NCBI GenBank assembly: GCA_044228695.1
Contig: JBGAUK010000001.1
Coordinates: 45,966-109,965, forward strand
Direction: 5' to 3'
DNA from: M0108 sp044228695
GTDB lineage: Bacteria > Pseudomonadota > Gammaproteobacteria > Chromatiales > Chromatiaceae
DNA: 64,000 bases
Shown here one piece after another: positions 41,274 through 49,715 of the stretch. Positions within the stretch are counted from its first letter, which is position 1. Each line of letters opens with the position of its first letter. Position numbers and translations under genes: made by a program. The notes below the pieces were generated by a model, which did no database searches, had not been told where the DNA came from, and saw only the letters and a list, made by a program, of their open reading frames with translations.

Positions 41274-43869
41274 TGGTGAAGGCCAGGTCGATGGTAACGT
41301 CGAAGCGCGCCTCTTCCACCCCGGTCTCGGCGTCGCGCAGGATCAACTGGAAGAGCTTCTTGCTGTCGAAACGCCGCCCCTCCAGCGTCAGGCTCAGCGT
41401 CTTCTTCCACTGGTTCATGTCCGCTGAGGTACTGTCGAAGGTCAGGGTCTCGACATTGGTGACCGCCTCATCCCCGTCATAGATGCCGACCTTGAGGGTC
41501 ACCGGCTTGACCCGCTCCACCACCGGTTCGGTCTGGATGAGTTGGAAGCGGTGCCGGTTGGTCGTGATCTTGAAGTTGCTGCCGAGCACGCTGACGCCGA
41601 CGGTGCGCGTCTTGGTCATGACCGCCTTGCCCGTCTCCTTGACGTGCTGCACCCGGATGACCGGCACCACGACCTCCTGCGGCATGGCGCCCCCGTGGAT
41701 GAAGCGGGAGCCCCCGATGAAGTGGAAGCGGTTGGCTCCCTTCGGCACCCAGAACTCCATCCCGCCGCCGGCACCCGCCGTGATCGCGGTGAGGCCGTGA
41801 TAGGCCTTGGCGTTCTCGGGCAGGTTATGCCCCAGCAGATAACGCTTCTTCGCCAGGAGGGTGCCGGCGGGCTTCTCGCTCAGGCTGTTCTTGTCCGTCT
41901 CCCCCGGCGGCGTCTCGCGGAACAGGAAGCCGTGGTCGGCGGTAATGAGCAGGTGATTGCCGTTGAGGCTGTTGACGATCTTGCTCACCAGGTCCGCCAG
42001 CTCCTCGATGGCTTTGCGCACGGCGCCGAAGGTCTGGTCCTCGGTCGAGGCGCTGTCGCCAACCGCGTCGATCAGGTTGTGATAGACATAGACCAGGCGG
42101 CAGGGCTTGATAAAGGCGCGCCCCTCGTCCTTCTTCATCGCCATGAAGGTTTCCGCCTTGACCGCCACGCCCTGAACGGCCTCCAGGACCTTCGCGCGTT
42201 GCTCCAGCGAGCCACACGGCAGACCGTCCACCCGGAGGGTGCCGCTCTCGCTGTAGTCGAGCGCCTGGTGGGGCAACAGCGCCGCCATCCCGAGCCCCGT
42301 GTAGGACGGCAGCACCCCGAGCTGTGCCGACAGTTCCGCGTCGAAGCGGTACTTGCCGTTGAGCTGATCGGTGAGCTCCCGTGCCGCCTCGTAGCGGAAG
42401 GCGTCGCTGATGATCACGAAAACCCGGCGGTCGGCCCCCTTGGCCAGCACGGGGGCTACCTCCCGCTCGTAGAATCCCTGCTGGTTGGGCACCCCTTCGA
42501 TTCGCCACAGCCCGAGCAGACCGGCCTCCAGGTGCCGGTTCCACGCCAGCGCCAACTCGGCGAGAAAGCCGTTGCCGTAGACCTCCTCGATCTGGTGGCG
42601 CAGGGACTTGAGGATGTCCCAGTCGCGGGACTCCGCAAAGTCCGCGGCCTCGCAGAAGTGGCGGTACAGTTGGTCGAAGCGATAGAGCCGGTCGGTATAG
42701 CCCCCGAGCATCGCCTTGGCGTCCGGGTAGGCCGGCATGCCGGCCTCTTCGTTGCGTAGCGCCATCAGATCGGCCGCGGTCTGCAAGGCCTGGTAAACGG
42801 CATACAGAGCCCGGCGCGGGGCTCGCGGGGTGTCGGGCAAACCCGGCGCGGCCCAATACCCGTCCTGCCGGCGGGAGGCGATGTGGCGGATGACCTCGGG
42901 CTTGATCGCCTCGGCGGTCTCAAACACTTGGTCCCGCAGTCCGCTGGCGATGGACTTCTCCACCAGCAGAAAGGTCTTGACCTCGAACAGGGCCTCGATC
43001 TCCAGGGCTCCCAGGTGCTGCTGCAGCTTCAACGCATCCGCGACCCCGGCGGATAAGGCCTCGTAAGAGGCCCCCCGGGTACGGCTGTCGCGCCACTGGG
43101 CGAGGCACACCACCGCGTTGGCGGCGCCCTGGGGCGGCAGGGTCAGGTGCTTGAGCCCATCCGGAAGGGCGGCGCGGCAGGCATGGCCCAGGTCCGACAC
43201 CAGGAGCCGGATCAGCAGCTGCTTCAGCGTGGGCGCCTCGTCCCGATAGCCGAAATGGCCCGCCACCAGTTCCCAGAAGGCCGGCAGCAGACTGAACTTC
43301 TCCAGCTCCTCCCAGGCGGGAGGGAGGGCATCCAGATCACCCTCGGGCATGGCATCGAACAGGGAGATGAGGAGGTTAAAGACCGCCGGCTGATCCGCCT
43401 TGGCCAGGACCGCGATGATCTTGCGGTCGAGGTCCAGGGCGCCGTCATCCGGGCTGATGAGCTTCTTCAACCGCTCCAGCCGGTCCCGACTGGCGAAAAA
43501 GTTGGCGCGCTCAGCCAGGTGCGGGCGCAGCGACTGCTGGGTGAGCCCCAGTTCCGAGAGCAGCATCGAGGCCCGATCCGCGCTGAAACTCCCACCGTAC
43601 AGCCGCATGTCGAGCAGCCAGTCCCGGTCCGGCGCGGGGGGGTCGCAGGGGGCATAGAGCAGGTAACGCCCGGTCGGGTCCTCATGCTCCAGGCGGACCT
43701 TCACCGCCAGCGCCGGGTACTCGTCGAGACGAAGCAAAGAGATGCCATCCAACTTCAGGTCCGGGAGCGTCTCCTCGAATTCCCGCTCCGGGTCGTGCCA
43801 GAAGACGACGCGATAGCCTTCGGTCTGGAACAAACGCCCCAAGCCCTGCTCGATTCGTTGCAGTTCCAT
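41263..43869 (-). CDS. pglZ: BREX-1 system phosphatase PglZ, type A
   Basis: An 868-residue alkaline-phosphatase-superfamily protein starting at ATG 43869 (MELQRIEQGLGRLFQTEGY); a longer reading adds 17 residues. The metal-site motifs VIISDAFRYEAARELT and LLITADHGFLFRE are clear. PglZ is a core BREX component with nuclease or phosphatase-like chemistry, needed with PglX for the host methylation mark and for exclusion. Length is usual. It is separated from pglX by four small genes. Confidence 0.95.
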   Translation of the reverse strand: MELQRIEQGLGRLFQTEGYRVVFWHDPEREFEETLPDLKLDGISLLRLDEYPALAVKVRLEHEDPTGRYLLYAPCDPPAPDRDWLLDMRLYGGSFSADRASMLLSELGLTQQSLRPHLAERANFFASRDRLERLKKLISPDDGALDLDRKIIAVLAKADQPAVFNLLISLFDAMPEGDLDALPPAWEELEKFSLLPAFWELVAGHFGYRDEAPTLKQLLIRLLVSDLGHACRAALPDGLKHLTLPPQGAANAVVCLAQWRDSRTRGASYEALSAGVADALKLQQHLGALEIEALFEVKTFLLVEKSIASGLRDQVFETAEAIKPEVIRHIASRRQDGYWAAPGLPDTPRAPRRALYAVYQALQTAADLMALRNEEAGMPAYPDAKAMLGGYTDRLYRFDQLYRHFCEAADFAESRDWDILKSLRHQIEEVYGNGFLAELALAWNRHLEAGLLGLWRIEGVPNQQGFYEREVAPVLAKGADRRVFVIISDAFRYEAARELTDQLNGKYRFDAELSAQLGVLPSYTGLGMAALLPHQALDYSESGTLRVDGLPCGSLEQRAKVLEAVQGVAVKAETFMAMKKDEGRAFIKPCRLVYVYHNLIDAVGDSASTEDQTFGAVRKAIEELADLVSKIVNSLNGNHLLITADHGFLFRETPPGETDKNSLSEKPAGTLLAKKRYLLGHNLPENAKAYHGLTAITAGAGGGMEFWVPKGANRFHFIGGSRFIHGGAMPQEVVVPVIRVQHVKETGKAVMTKTRTVGVSVLGSNFKITTNRHRFQLIQTEPVVERVKPVTLKVGIYDGDEAVTNVETLTFDSTSADMNQWKKTLSLTLEGRRFDSKKLFQLILRDAETGVEEARFDVTIDLAFTNDF

Positions 43870-43882
43870 CGCCACCCCCGAT

Positions 43883-44215
43883 TCATCCAATCTCGACACA
43901 GGCAATGTCGGGGTCCGCAAGCAGCCGCTCGATGCCTTCGCGACGATCCAGCAAGAGCTTCATTATGGCAGCCTTGGAGACATTGCCGACTTGGAGCCAG
44001 ATGACCTTCGGCGGTGTTCCATGGATCAGGCTCAGTTCGTAGAAGTCTGAATCCTTACTGACGATCACAAAGCCGTTGTCCTTCGCATACCGCCACACCT
44101 CCAGATCACTCTTGCGCTCAAGGCATTCCAAGGCAACCTGGGAGGTGCCCGGGAAATCCGCCTGGAGGAAAGGCACCATGCGCCGGGAGAGGTTCTCATC
44201 CAACAGGAGTTTCAT
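43883..44215 (-). CDS. DUF5615 PIN-like toxin
   Basis: A 110-residue PIN-like nuclease with the acidic residues in LLLDENLSRRM and IVSKDSDFYELS, the pattern of DUF5615 (VapC45-type) ribonuclease toxins. It begins at the stop of the DUF433 gene with a 1-bp overlap, forming a standard antitoxin-toxin pair. The pair is inserted between pglX and pglZ in the same orientation, so it may be read from the BREX message. Confidence 0.88.
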   Translation of the reverse strand: MKLLLDENLSRRMVPFLQADFPGTSQVALECLERKSDLEVWRYAKDNGFVIVSKDSDFYELSLIHGTPPKVIWLQVGNVSKAAIMKLLLDRREGIERLLADPDIACVEIG

Positions 44216-44439
44216 TAGGCCTGAAGTCCGGCTATATGCCGTTCGCGATCCGCCGCAAATCCGAGGCAGGCGTGAATATCCTCCAGCTCAAGCTCGGGAA
44301 AGTCTTCAATGATATGCTCCGAGGTCATCCCGGCCGCGAGTTGATCCAGGATGTCGTACACCGTAATTCGCAGCCCTCTGATGCAAGGCCTTCCGCCCCG
44401 CTTGCCAGGCTCGACCGTGATACGCTCTCGATAATTCAT
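44215..44439 (-). CDS. DUF433 antitoxin
   Basis: A 74-residue winged-helix protein of the DUF433 family (VEPGKRGGRPCIRGLRITVY, then LEDIHACLGFAADRE). These proteins are antitoxins of DUF5615 toxins. It directly precedes its partner with a 1-bp overlap. Upstream, 44440-44517 is non-coding. Confidence 0.88.
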   Translation of the reverse strand: MNYRERITVEPGKRGGRPCIRGLRITVYDILDQLAAGMTSEHIIEDFPELELEDIHACLGFAADRERHIAGLQA

Positions 44440-44517
44440 TGCGATCTCCGCTGGATACTGTTGAGTAGTGAGTGATACGCGGTTGTTCTCTATTCACTGA
44501 CCCTTCCCTTTTTCCGG

Positions 44518-44673
44518 TTACCGCCTTCCCCCGGCCAACAGGCTCGAGTACGAAACATTGCTCAAGGTGAGCATCTTGAGATTGCGATCAGTAAGGGTTG
44601 CTTTGCGAGCCTTTTTATCCGCGACGCGGGCGAGAAACCGCAGGCGCTCAATTGCGGCAGGGGCCAAAGTCAT
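44518..44673 (-). CDS. Small protein (51 aa), hypothetical, coupled to nucleotidyltransferase
   Basis: The minus strand encodes 51 residues starting MTLAPAAIERLRFLARVADK and ending SYSSLLAGGRR. Its ATG overlaps the stop of the nucleotidyltransferase gene as ATGA, which argues for real translation. It is basic and probably helical at the N-terminus. In MNT-HEPN modules the partner is a HepT toxin of about 120-140 residues; this product is far shorter and I cannot match it to HepT. It may be a truncated partner or a different small component. Confidence 0.5.
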   Translation of the reverse strand: MTLAPAAIERLRFLARVADKKARKATLTDRNLKMLTLSNVSYSSLLAGGRR

Positions 44674-44969
44674 AGCGACTGTCCTTCGCGTAACGCGATG
44701 TCATTGATGGGCAAGCGGCGCAGGTTCGGGGCCAGGACCAGCACATCGACCCGCCGGCCATGCAGAGTGCGGGAGATGCGCGTGGCGAGACGCGCCGACA
44801 GCGCCGCCGGGTGCTCGACCGCCCCTGGGAGCTCGACCAACAGATCCAGGTCCCCTCCCGTGGCATCGTCGCGCAGGCGGGAGCCGAAGAGCCGCACCTG
44901 GGCCGACGCCCCCGCGGTGTCGGCTACGATGTGGCGAATCGCGCTTATCTGGTCGTTGCTCAGGCGCAT
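44670..44969 (-). CDS. MNT-type nucleotidyltransferase
   Basis: A 99-residue minimal nucleotidyltransferase. The catalytic pattern is GSRLRDDATGGDLDLLVELP (GS followed by Asp-x-Asp). Such proteins act as antitoxins that AMP-modify HEPN ribonucleases (MNT-HEPN modules). Here the downstream partner is only 51 residues. It starts 20 bp after the end of the pglX methyltransferase piece, in the BREX direction. Confidence 0.85.
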   Translation of the reverse strand: MRLSNDQISAIRHIVADTAGASAQVRLFGSRLRDDATGGDLDLLVELPGAVEHPAALSARLATRISRTLHGRRVDVLVLAPNLRRLPINDIALREGQSL

Positions 44970-44988
44970 GGGGGGAAGTGGCTGGTGG

Positions 44989-47757
44989 TTAGTCCGGATT
45001 CGTGCCGGTTACGGTCTTCACCTCTGCAAGGAGGTTGCCGAATTTGGCGTAGTTGACCTTGACGCCGTCGTCCAGGTCCAGAGCGATGCGCTGGTCGGCG
45101 TAGTGGCGCAGTTGCTCGTCGTAGCGGCGCAGTTCCTCCAGTTGCTTGGCGAGCTGGTCGCGCTCCTTCTGCAGCCGCTTGGCCTGGGCGGAGCTGCTGG
45201 CGGCCTGGATGTCGTCGCCGAGCTTATCGATGCGGGCGGCCAACTTGCCTTGCAGCGGCACCACGTATTCCATCCGCATTCGCGCCAGCGTGCCTTCGTG
45301 GTAGCGGTGCAGGTAGACCAGCGCCTGGAAGGCGCCCTGCTTGCCGCTGGAGAAGAGCCAGTAAATCGGGCGCTTCTTGTAGGTTTGCAGATGGTTCTTG
45401 TAGAACTTGTCGGCGATGTAGCGGCGGATGGTTTCCTCGGGCGTTTCGCTGCCCTTGGTGCCCAGGCTCTCGGCCAGCCAGGCCAGGTTCTCGGCCAGGG
45501 TGTCGGGCCCCCAGACGGCTTGCAGGAACTCGCGCACACGCGCCGGAGCATCGTCCTCGAACCAGTGCTCGTCGGTGACGGGCAAGATGCCGTCGGCGTC
45601 CGCCGGGAAGCGGGTGTAGCGGCTGGGGTCGAAGCCGACGTTGCCGGCATGGGCGTAGATCAGCCCCGGCTGGTCCAGACTGTAGCGACCCATCATGCAG
45701 CCGATGGCGTAGGAGATCAGGCGCTGGCAATCCTTCTCGCGGTCGGCGCGGGCGAGCGTAATCTGCTCGTCCGGGACATGGGGGGAGAGTTCGCCTTGCA
45801 GGCCATAAGCTTCGATGAAGAGTCGGTTGTTTTCTTCTTCCAATGCCTGAAGCTTGTTCCGACATTGCTGCGCCTTCTCAAGCCAGGAGGACCAAGATAG
45901 TTCGAGTCTGCTTGCACTGAATTCTTGCCGATCCCAGAACCGCAGGAATCCCCATGCCGTCTCTGACCTGTTCCAATCGTCAACTGAAATCCGGACTGCC
46001 TCATCAACAATTTCGTCTATCCCATCTATCATTGCATCGACTAGGAAAGGAAGCCGAACGAAATCTCCTATTTGAAAATGAACTGTCGGATTAAGCGCCT
46101 TAACGAGCGCAGCGACAATGCTACTATTGCAGTAACCTAATATGGCATTTCTATTTGCGGAAGAGCAAAATGCCGACATCCCGGTCACATCATGGATGAA
46201 TCCCTTCGGAAAATATCTGAAACATGTTGTTGCGGATGTAATGTCCGACCAACTAATTGCCTCACGAAAGTAAAAATTCGTGTTCTGTGGTCGAGATCTG
46301 ACTTTCCCTTTTTCATCAGTGAACCCTTTGATTGCTTCCCCGTCATTTTCCCAATTTACCACAAATTCATGGTTCCCGAACCAGCGCCGAAATTCTCCAC
46401 CCTTGTTATATGGAAACCATTTTTTTTTGGAAGCAGTGGCGTCCGTGTTGTCGTTTGTGCTAAAGCCAATGCGATTCACGTTCACTTCAAACCATCGCCG
46501 AACAAACCTATCATTGTCAGCGGTCGCAAGCCCTTGCCTTGGCAGCGCGATATCTCCAAGAGGAACCGAACGCGCGAAGACATTTCGCACGACATCACTT
46601 ATCCAGTAGGCAACTGGGGCACCTGGGATCTTGAAAAAATCCGCCGTCGATGCGTCGAAAGCTACGGCGCTATTGAAGCGCCCGCTTAGTTCTTCATTCG
46701 AGACGACGCTCCCCTGTTTCTCGAACAAGCGCTTGTAGCGCCCATTATATTCTGGTACGCAATGATGTCGAAACGTGAATGCGCAGCTCCCAAAGTCAGA
46801 GCCAAAAACCCCGCGTCCATTGTGCAGCAATGTTTCAATAACTAATTCCTTAAATAGCCAATCGCGAAATTCCTCGAACGTAGAGAGAAACATCCAGTTC
46901 GGGATCGTAATCATCCCAACACTGCCGCCGCCCTTGGCAAAGGCGATATTGCGCACCATGAAACAGGTATACAAATCCCCTTTGGCGACTTTGTAATGGC
47001 GTTCAACAAGCTGCTTCAAGGCGCCGTCGTAATATTTGGAACCCATATACGGCGGATTCGCCACCACCGCATCGAATTGCATCGACAGCACGCTGGCCTG
47101 TCGCAACAGCGGTAACAGCGCTTCCGCCACCGCCCGCGCGAAGACATCGCCGCTATCCAGCGCATGCAACTGGACTGTCTCCAACTCCGGTAACGCCTTG
47201 GCCAGCATTGGCGGAATCTGGATCAGCGACCCAAAGGTCTTGGCCTCGGCAAAGGTGTCGATCAGGGCGGCGATTGTAGGTCGGGTTAGCGCAGCGTAAC
47301 TCGACGTTTCGGCCTGCACCGATTCGCCGAGACTCATCTGCGGCAGGGTGCCGGGAAGGAGGTCATCCTCAGCGAATCCGAGCGGGGGCTGTCGGGTTAC
47401 GCCCTCTGGGCTAACCCGACCTACGATGGCGGCCGCGGGTTGCAAAGAACGGCTCAACTCGTCGGCATCGAGCCCCTTGCTCTCCTGCAAGGCCAGGACA
47501 TTGAGCCTGGGCGGATCATCGAACAACCGCCGATCATCGGCGCGTGCCTTCATCAACAGGGCAAAGCCGGCCAACTGGGCGGCGCGGTCGTCGATGTCCA
47601 GGCCGTAGAGGTTCTTCTCCAGAATCAACCGCGGAATGTCCCGTGGCCGGTAGCCGCGCTCCAGATAGATAGCCTTGAGCACATCGTAGGCCACGACCAG
47701 GATATGCCCCGACCCGCAGGCGGGGTCGAGGACAGTGATGGTTTCGGGGTTCAGCAT
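44989..47757 (-). CDS. pglX: BREX-1 adenine-specific methyltransferase PglX, C-terminal (catalytic and target-recognition) piece
   Basis: A 922-residue piece starting at ATG 47757, with an in-frame TGA 8 nt upstream. It opens with the SAM motif ETITVLDPACGSGHILVVAY, and the catalytic motif IV is VVANPPYMGSKYYDG. PglX makes the N6-methyladenine mark that distinguishes host DNA. Intact type 1 PglX proteins are about 1,200 residues with roughly 300 residues before the SAM motif. Those residues are here encoded separately at 48218-49279. The region encoding about 45840-47000 is visibly richer in A and T than its flanks, as expected if the target-recognition part was swapped in. Whether this piece is translated efficiently is unknown; the Shine-Dalgarno (TGAGG) is weak. 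Confidence 0.9.
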   Translation of the reverse strand: MLNPETITVLDPACGSGHILVVAYDVLKAIYLERGYRPRDIPRLILEKNLYGLDIDDRAAQLAGFALLMKARADDRRLFDDPPRLNVLALQESKGLDADELSRSLQPAAAIVGRVSPEGVTRQPPLGFAEDDLLPGTLPQMSLGESVQAETSSYAALTRPTIAALIDTFAEAKTFGSLIQIPPMLAKALPELETVQLHALDSGDVFARAVAEALLPLLRQASVLSMQFDAVVANPPYMGSKYYDGALKQLVERHYKVAKGDLYTCFMVRNIAFAKGGGSVGMITIPNWMFLSTFEEFRDWLFKELVIETLLHNGRGVFGSDFGSCAFTFRHHCVPEYNGRYKRLFEKQGSVVSNEELSGRFNSAVAFDASTADFFKIPGAPVAYWISDVVRNVFARSVPLGDIALPRQGLATADNDRFVRRWFEVNVNRIGFSTNDNTDATASKKKWFPYNKGGEFRRWFGNHEFVVNWENDGEAIKGFTDEKGKVRSRPQNTNFYFREAISWSDITSATTCFRYFPKGFIHDVTGMSAFCSSANRNAILGYCNSSIVAALVKALNPTVHFQIGDFVRLPFLVDAMIDGIDEIVDEAVRISVDDWNRSETAWGFLRFWDRQEFSASRLELSWSSWLEKAQQCRNKLQALEEENNRLFIEAYGLQGELSPHVPDEQITLARADREKDCQRLISYAIGCMMGRYSLDQPGLIYAHAGNVGFDPSRYTRFPADADGILPVTDEHWFEDDAPARVREFLQAVWGPDTLAENLAWLAESLGTKGSETPEETIRRYIADKFYKNHLQTYKKRPIYWLFSSGKQGAFQALVYLHRYHEGTLARMRMEYVVPLQGKLAARIDKLGDDIQAASSSAQAKRLQKERDQLAKQLEELRRYDEQLRHYADQRIALDLDDGVKVNYAKFGNLLAEVKTVTGTNPD

Positions 47758-47831
47758 GGAGCCTCAGGGTAGGACGTCATGGCAACGGCAAGGTCCGATG
47801 CGGTGAATAGGATGCAGTGGAACAATGACCT

Positions 47832-48218
47832 TCAACCGCGTTCGACGAAGTTCAAGCCAAGGTCCAGGATAGGCCCATCTCTCGTCAGAAAGGTGTGTTG
47901 TTCGGCTATTGCGGTCGCAAGTAATAGACGATCGAAAGGGTCTTCGTGGGGTGCGACGAAACACCGCAGGGCGTGGAGATGGTCAGGCGTGATCGCCAGA
48001 AGGCGAAATCCCTGGGCAATAACGACCTCGTGCAGCGGTTCATCGGATAAGGGGAGTTTGCCCTTGCGGTTCTTAAGGATCATCTCCCAGAGGGTGGCCG
48101 TGCTGACCGCGATATCGGCCTCGCGCAGCCTGGTCGCGGTTAGTTCACCCAGCTTCGTGGGCTCCGTCATCCACCAGTAAAATAGGTGGGTGTCGATGAG
48201 GTACCGGGGGGCGCCCAT
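47832..48218 (-). CDS. Type II toxin-antitoxin PIN-domain ribonuclease (VapC-like)
   Basis: A 128-residue PIN-domain protein. YLIDTHLFYWWM carries the first acidic residue, SVSTATLWEMIL the second, and PHEDPFDRLLLATAIAEQ with FLTRDG the remaining ones, the usual VapC pattern. Its ATG overlaps the stop of the upstream PglX fragment as TGATG, the typical antitoxin-toxin junction. It sits between the two halves of pglX. No separate antitoxin gene is visible, and the tail of the upstream protein looks like one (see findings). Confidence 0.9.
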   Translation of the reverse strand: MGAPRYLIDTHLFYWWMTEPTKLGELTATRLREADIAVSTATLWEMILKNRKGKLPLSDEPLHEVVIAQGFRLLAITPDHLHALRCFVAPHEDPFDRLLLATAIAEQHTFLTRDGPILDLGLNFVERG

Positions 48219-49279
48219 CAGTCGTCTGAACCGAACAGGGAGCGGGCAATTTCCCGATTGACCTCCGGGCTATCCCAGTCCGTTGCAGCCGGGGACAGTT
48301 GCGACCATGCCCCGGGCCGTCGCTGCTGGCCGTCTGTTTCTATCTGCGGAACGTCTTCGGCAATTCTTGCCGCGATTAACTCATCCAACGCTGCCTGCAC
48401 CTCCGGCGTCTGCTCCGCCGGCTCGATGTAATAGGGCCATTGCGCTTTGAGCTTTGATGCCGGGTTGGCCATCAGCCACAGGCGCCCGACGCTGTTCTGC
48501 ACCAGGTATTGGACGATCCAGTTGGGGGTGAAGAGTTGGGTGGCGGCGGGGATGTCCTCGCTCTTTACCACCTTGCCGATCACCTGGTCCTTCTTCTCGG
48601 AGATATAGAACTGGTAGAGCCAGCCGATGATCTCGACCTCCTGCCAGTCTTCTTCCGGGATAGCGCTTACCAGATCGCGAATGAGTGAATCGGTCTGGAG
48701 CAGGTTATCGGGGAGCAGCAGCTCGGTCTCGTCATCGACGCGTTCGAAGAGAAAAGGCATGGTCTGGTGCAAAGCCCGGCACTGGGCCAGCAGCAGGTCG
48801 CGGTACAGCTGCTCATCGCGGGTGCCATCCATCTTCAGGTCGATGACGCGCTGCCGGTCGAGGCCCGGCAGGTCGACGTGCTGGGCCTGCTCCAGGATCT
48901 CCGGGAGCCGGGTGGAGCTTGCCCCCTCTCCCCGGCCCTCTCCCGCCAGGGGCGAGGGGGATAAGACGCGAAAACTGTGGTCCAGGTAGCCGTGCAGCTC
49001 CATGAAGCGGATGGCGGCAAAGCGGTTGAACCAGGTGTAGGCCGCGGCCTCCATGACCTGCTGGAAGCCCTGCTGCTGGATGCGCGCGGCGAGCTTTGCA
49101 CGTTGGGCGCCGACGGTCCTGGGGTAGGGCTGTCCCTCGATGAAAACCAGTTTGCCCTCCTCCCGAATCTGGGAGGCGCCCTTGGCGGTGAGCCCGAACT
49201 TGGCGGCACGGCGGGTGACGGCGGCGATGAAGTCGCGCCGCGCCCTGGGGGCGTAGGTCTTGATCTTATTGGTATTCAT
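48218..49279 (-). CDS. pglX: PglX N-terminal piece fused to an antitoxin-like tail
   Basis: A 353-residue protein. Residues 1 to about 305 match the N-terminus of BREX-1 PglX: MNTNKIKTYAPRARRDFIAA, AAYTWFNRFAAIRFMELHGY and PYYIEPAEQTPEVQAALDEL. The frame then runs into a tail (DWDSPEVNREIARSLFGSDD) resembling the C-terminus of Phd/RelB-type antitoxins and stops, overlapping the PIN toxin. The catalytic part of PglX restarts at 47757. A 39-bp palindromic repeat adds the segment SPSPLAGEGRGEG near residue 110. Whether this piece complements the C-terminal one is unknown. Confidence 0.85.
   Translation of the reverse strand: MNTNKIKTYAPRARRDFIAAVTRRAAKFGLTAKGASQIREEGKLVFIEGQPYPRTVGAQRAKLAARIQQQGFQQVMEAAAYTWFNRFAAIRFMELHGYLDHSFRVLSPSPLAGEGRGEGASSTRLPEILEQAQHVDLPGLDRQRVIDLKMDGTRDEQLYRDLLLAQCRALHQTMPFLFERVDDETELLLPDNLLQTDSLIRDLVSAIPEEDWQEVEIIGWLYQFYISEKKDQVIGKVVKSEDIPAATQLFTPNWIVQYLVQNSVGRLWLMANPASKLKAQWPYYIEPAEQTPEVQAALDELIAARIAEDVPQIETDGQQRRPGAWSQLSPAATDWDSPEVNREIARSLFGSDD
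48922..48960 (+). repeat. 39-bp GC-rich palindromic repeat, copy C, inside pglX N-terminal piece
   Basis: Same 39-bp family as the two aceF copies, with four base differences from copy B and the same plus-strand orientation. The gene lies on the minus strand, so it is read as SPSPLAGEGRGEG. It interrupts a segment that in PglX relatives runs directly from the RVL region to LPEILEQA. Confidence 0.8.
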
Positions 49280-49284
49280 GATCC

Positions 49285-49584
49285 CTAGGAAGCCTTCGAG
49301 ACTTTCGGTCGATCAGCCGATCCTGCGGGTCTTTGTGCATGATCATTCGTCAATACCCAATCGACCGAAGGTATGGAGGCCATCACATCGCCGAGCTCGC
49401 GCACCTTTCCCGCAAAGGCTGCGGGGGGCTTACGACGTCGCGTCTTGGCAGTCGGCTCCGGGGCGACCGTTGCCGCCTGCTCATCCAGCACCCGGAAAAT
49501 GGCTTCGACCTTGCGATGCTGCAAATCGGCAGGCATCGGAATAAAGGCAGGCGCGTCTTCGTAAATGAATCTGACAGAGCTCAT
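49285..49584 (-). CDS. Small hypothetical protein between pglX and brxC
   Basis: A 99-residue protein starting MSSVRFIYEDAPAFIPMPAD, followed by a helical segment (RKVEAIFRVLDEQ), a basic linker and a block ending PSVDWVLT. The layout, with a short folded N-terminus and a disordered basic tail, is like small antitoxins whose C-terminus wraps a partner, but no toxin gene is adjacent. GGAGA lies upstream of the ATG. Not part of the standard BREX gene set; I cannot name a family. Confidence 0.6.
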   Translation of the reverse strand: MSSVRFIYEDAPAFIPMPADLQHRKVEAIFRVLDEQAATVAPEPTAKTRRRKPPAAFAGKVRELGDVMASIPSVDWVLTNDHAQRPAGSADRPKVSKAS

Positions 49585-49715
49585 GTAGCTTCTCCGGGGG
49601 GTGCATCTGATGAAAATCCAGGCGATCTGTCCGGTCCCGGTAGTCGCTGGTATCCGCTCCCTTGGCGTTGCCCCGCATCTCAGCCAGTTTGGGGACTTCG
49701 TAAAGTATCACGGCT

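Noticed and set aside
49590..49715. Minus-strand frame in the gap after brxC, part of a longer frame that includes PEKLHEL
   Set aside because: It reads out of phase from the end of brxC into the next gene, with no start site of its own; it may be a decayed gene but cannot be supported.
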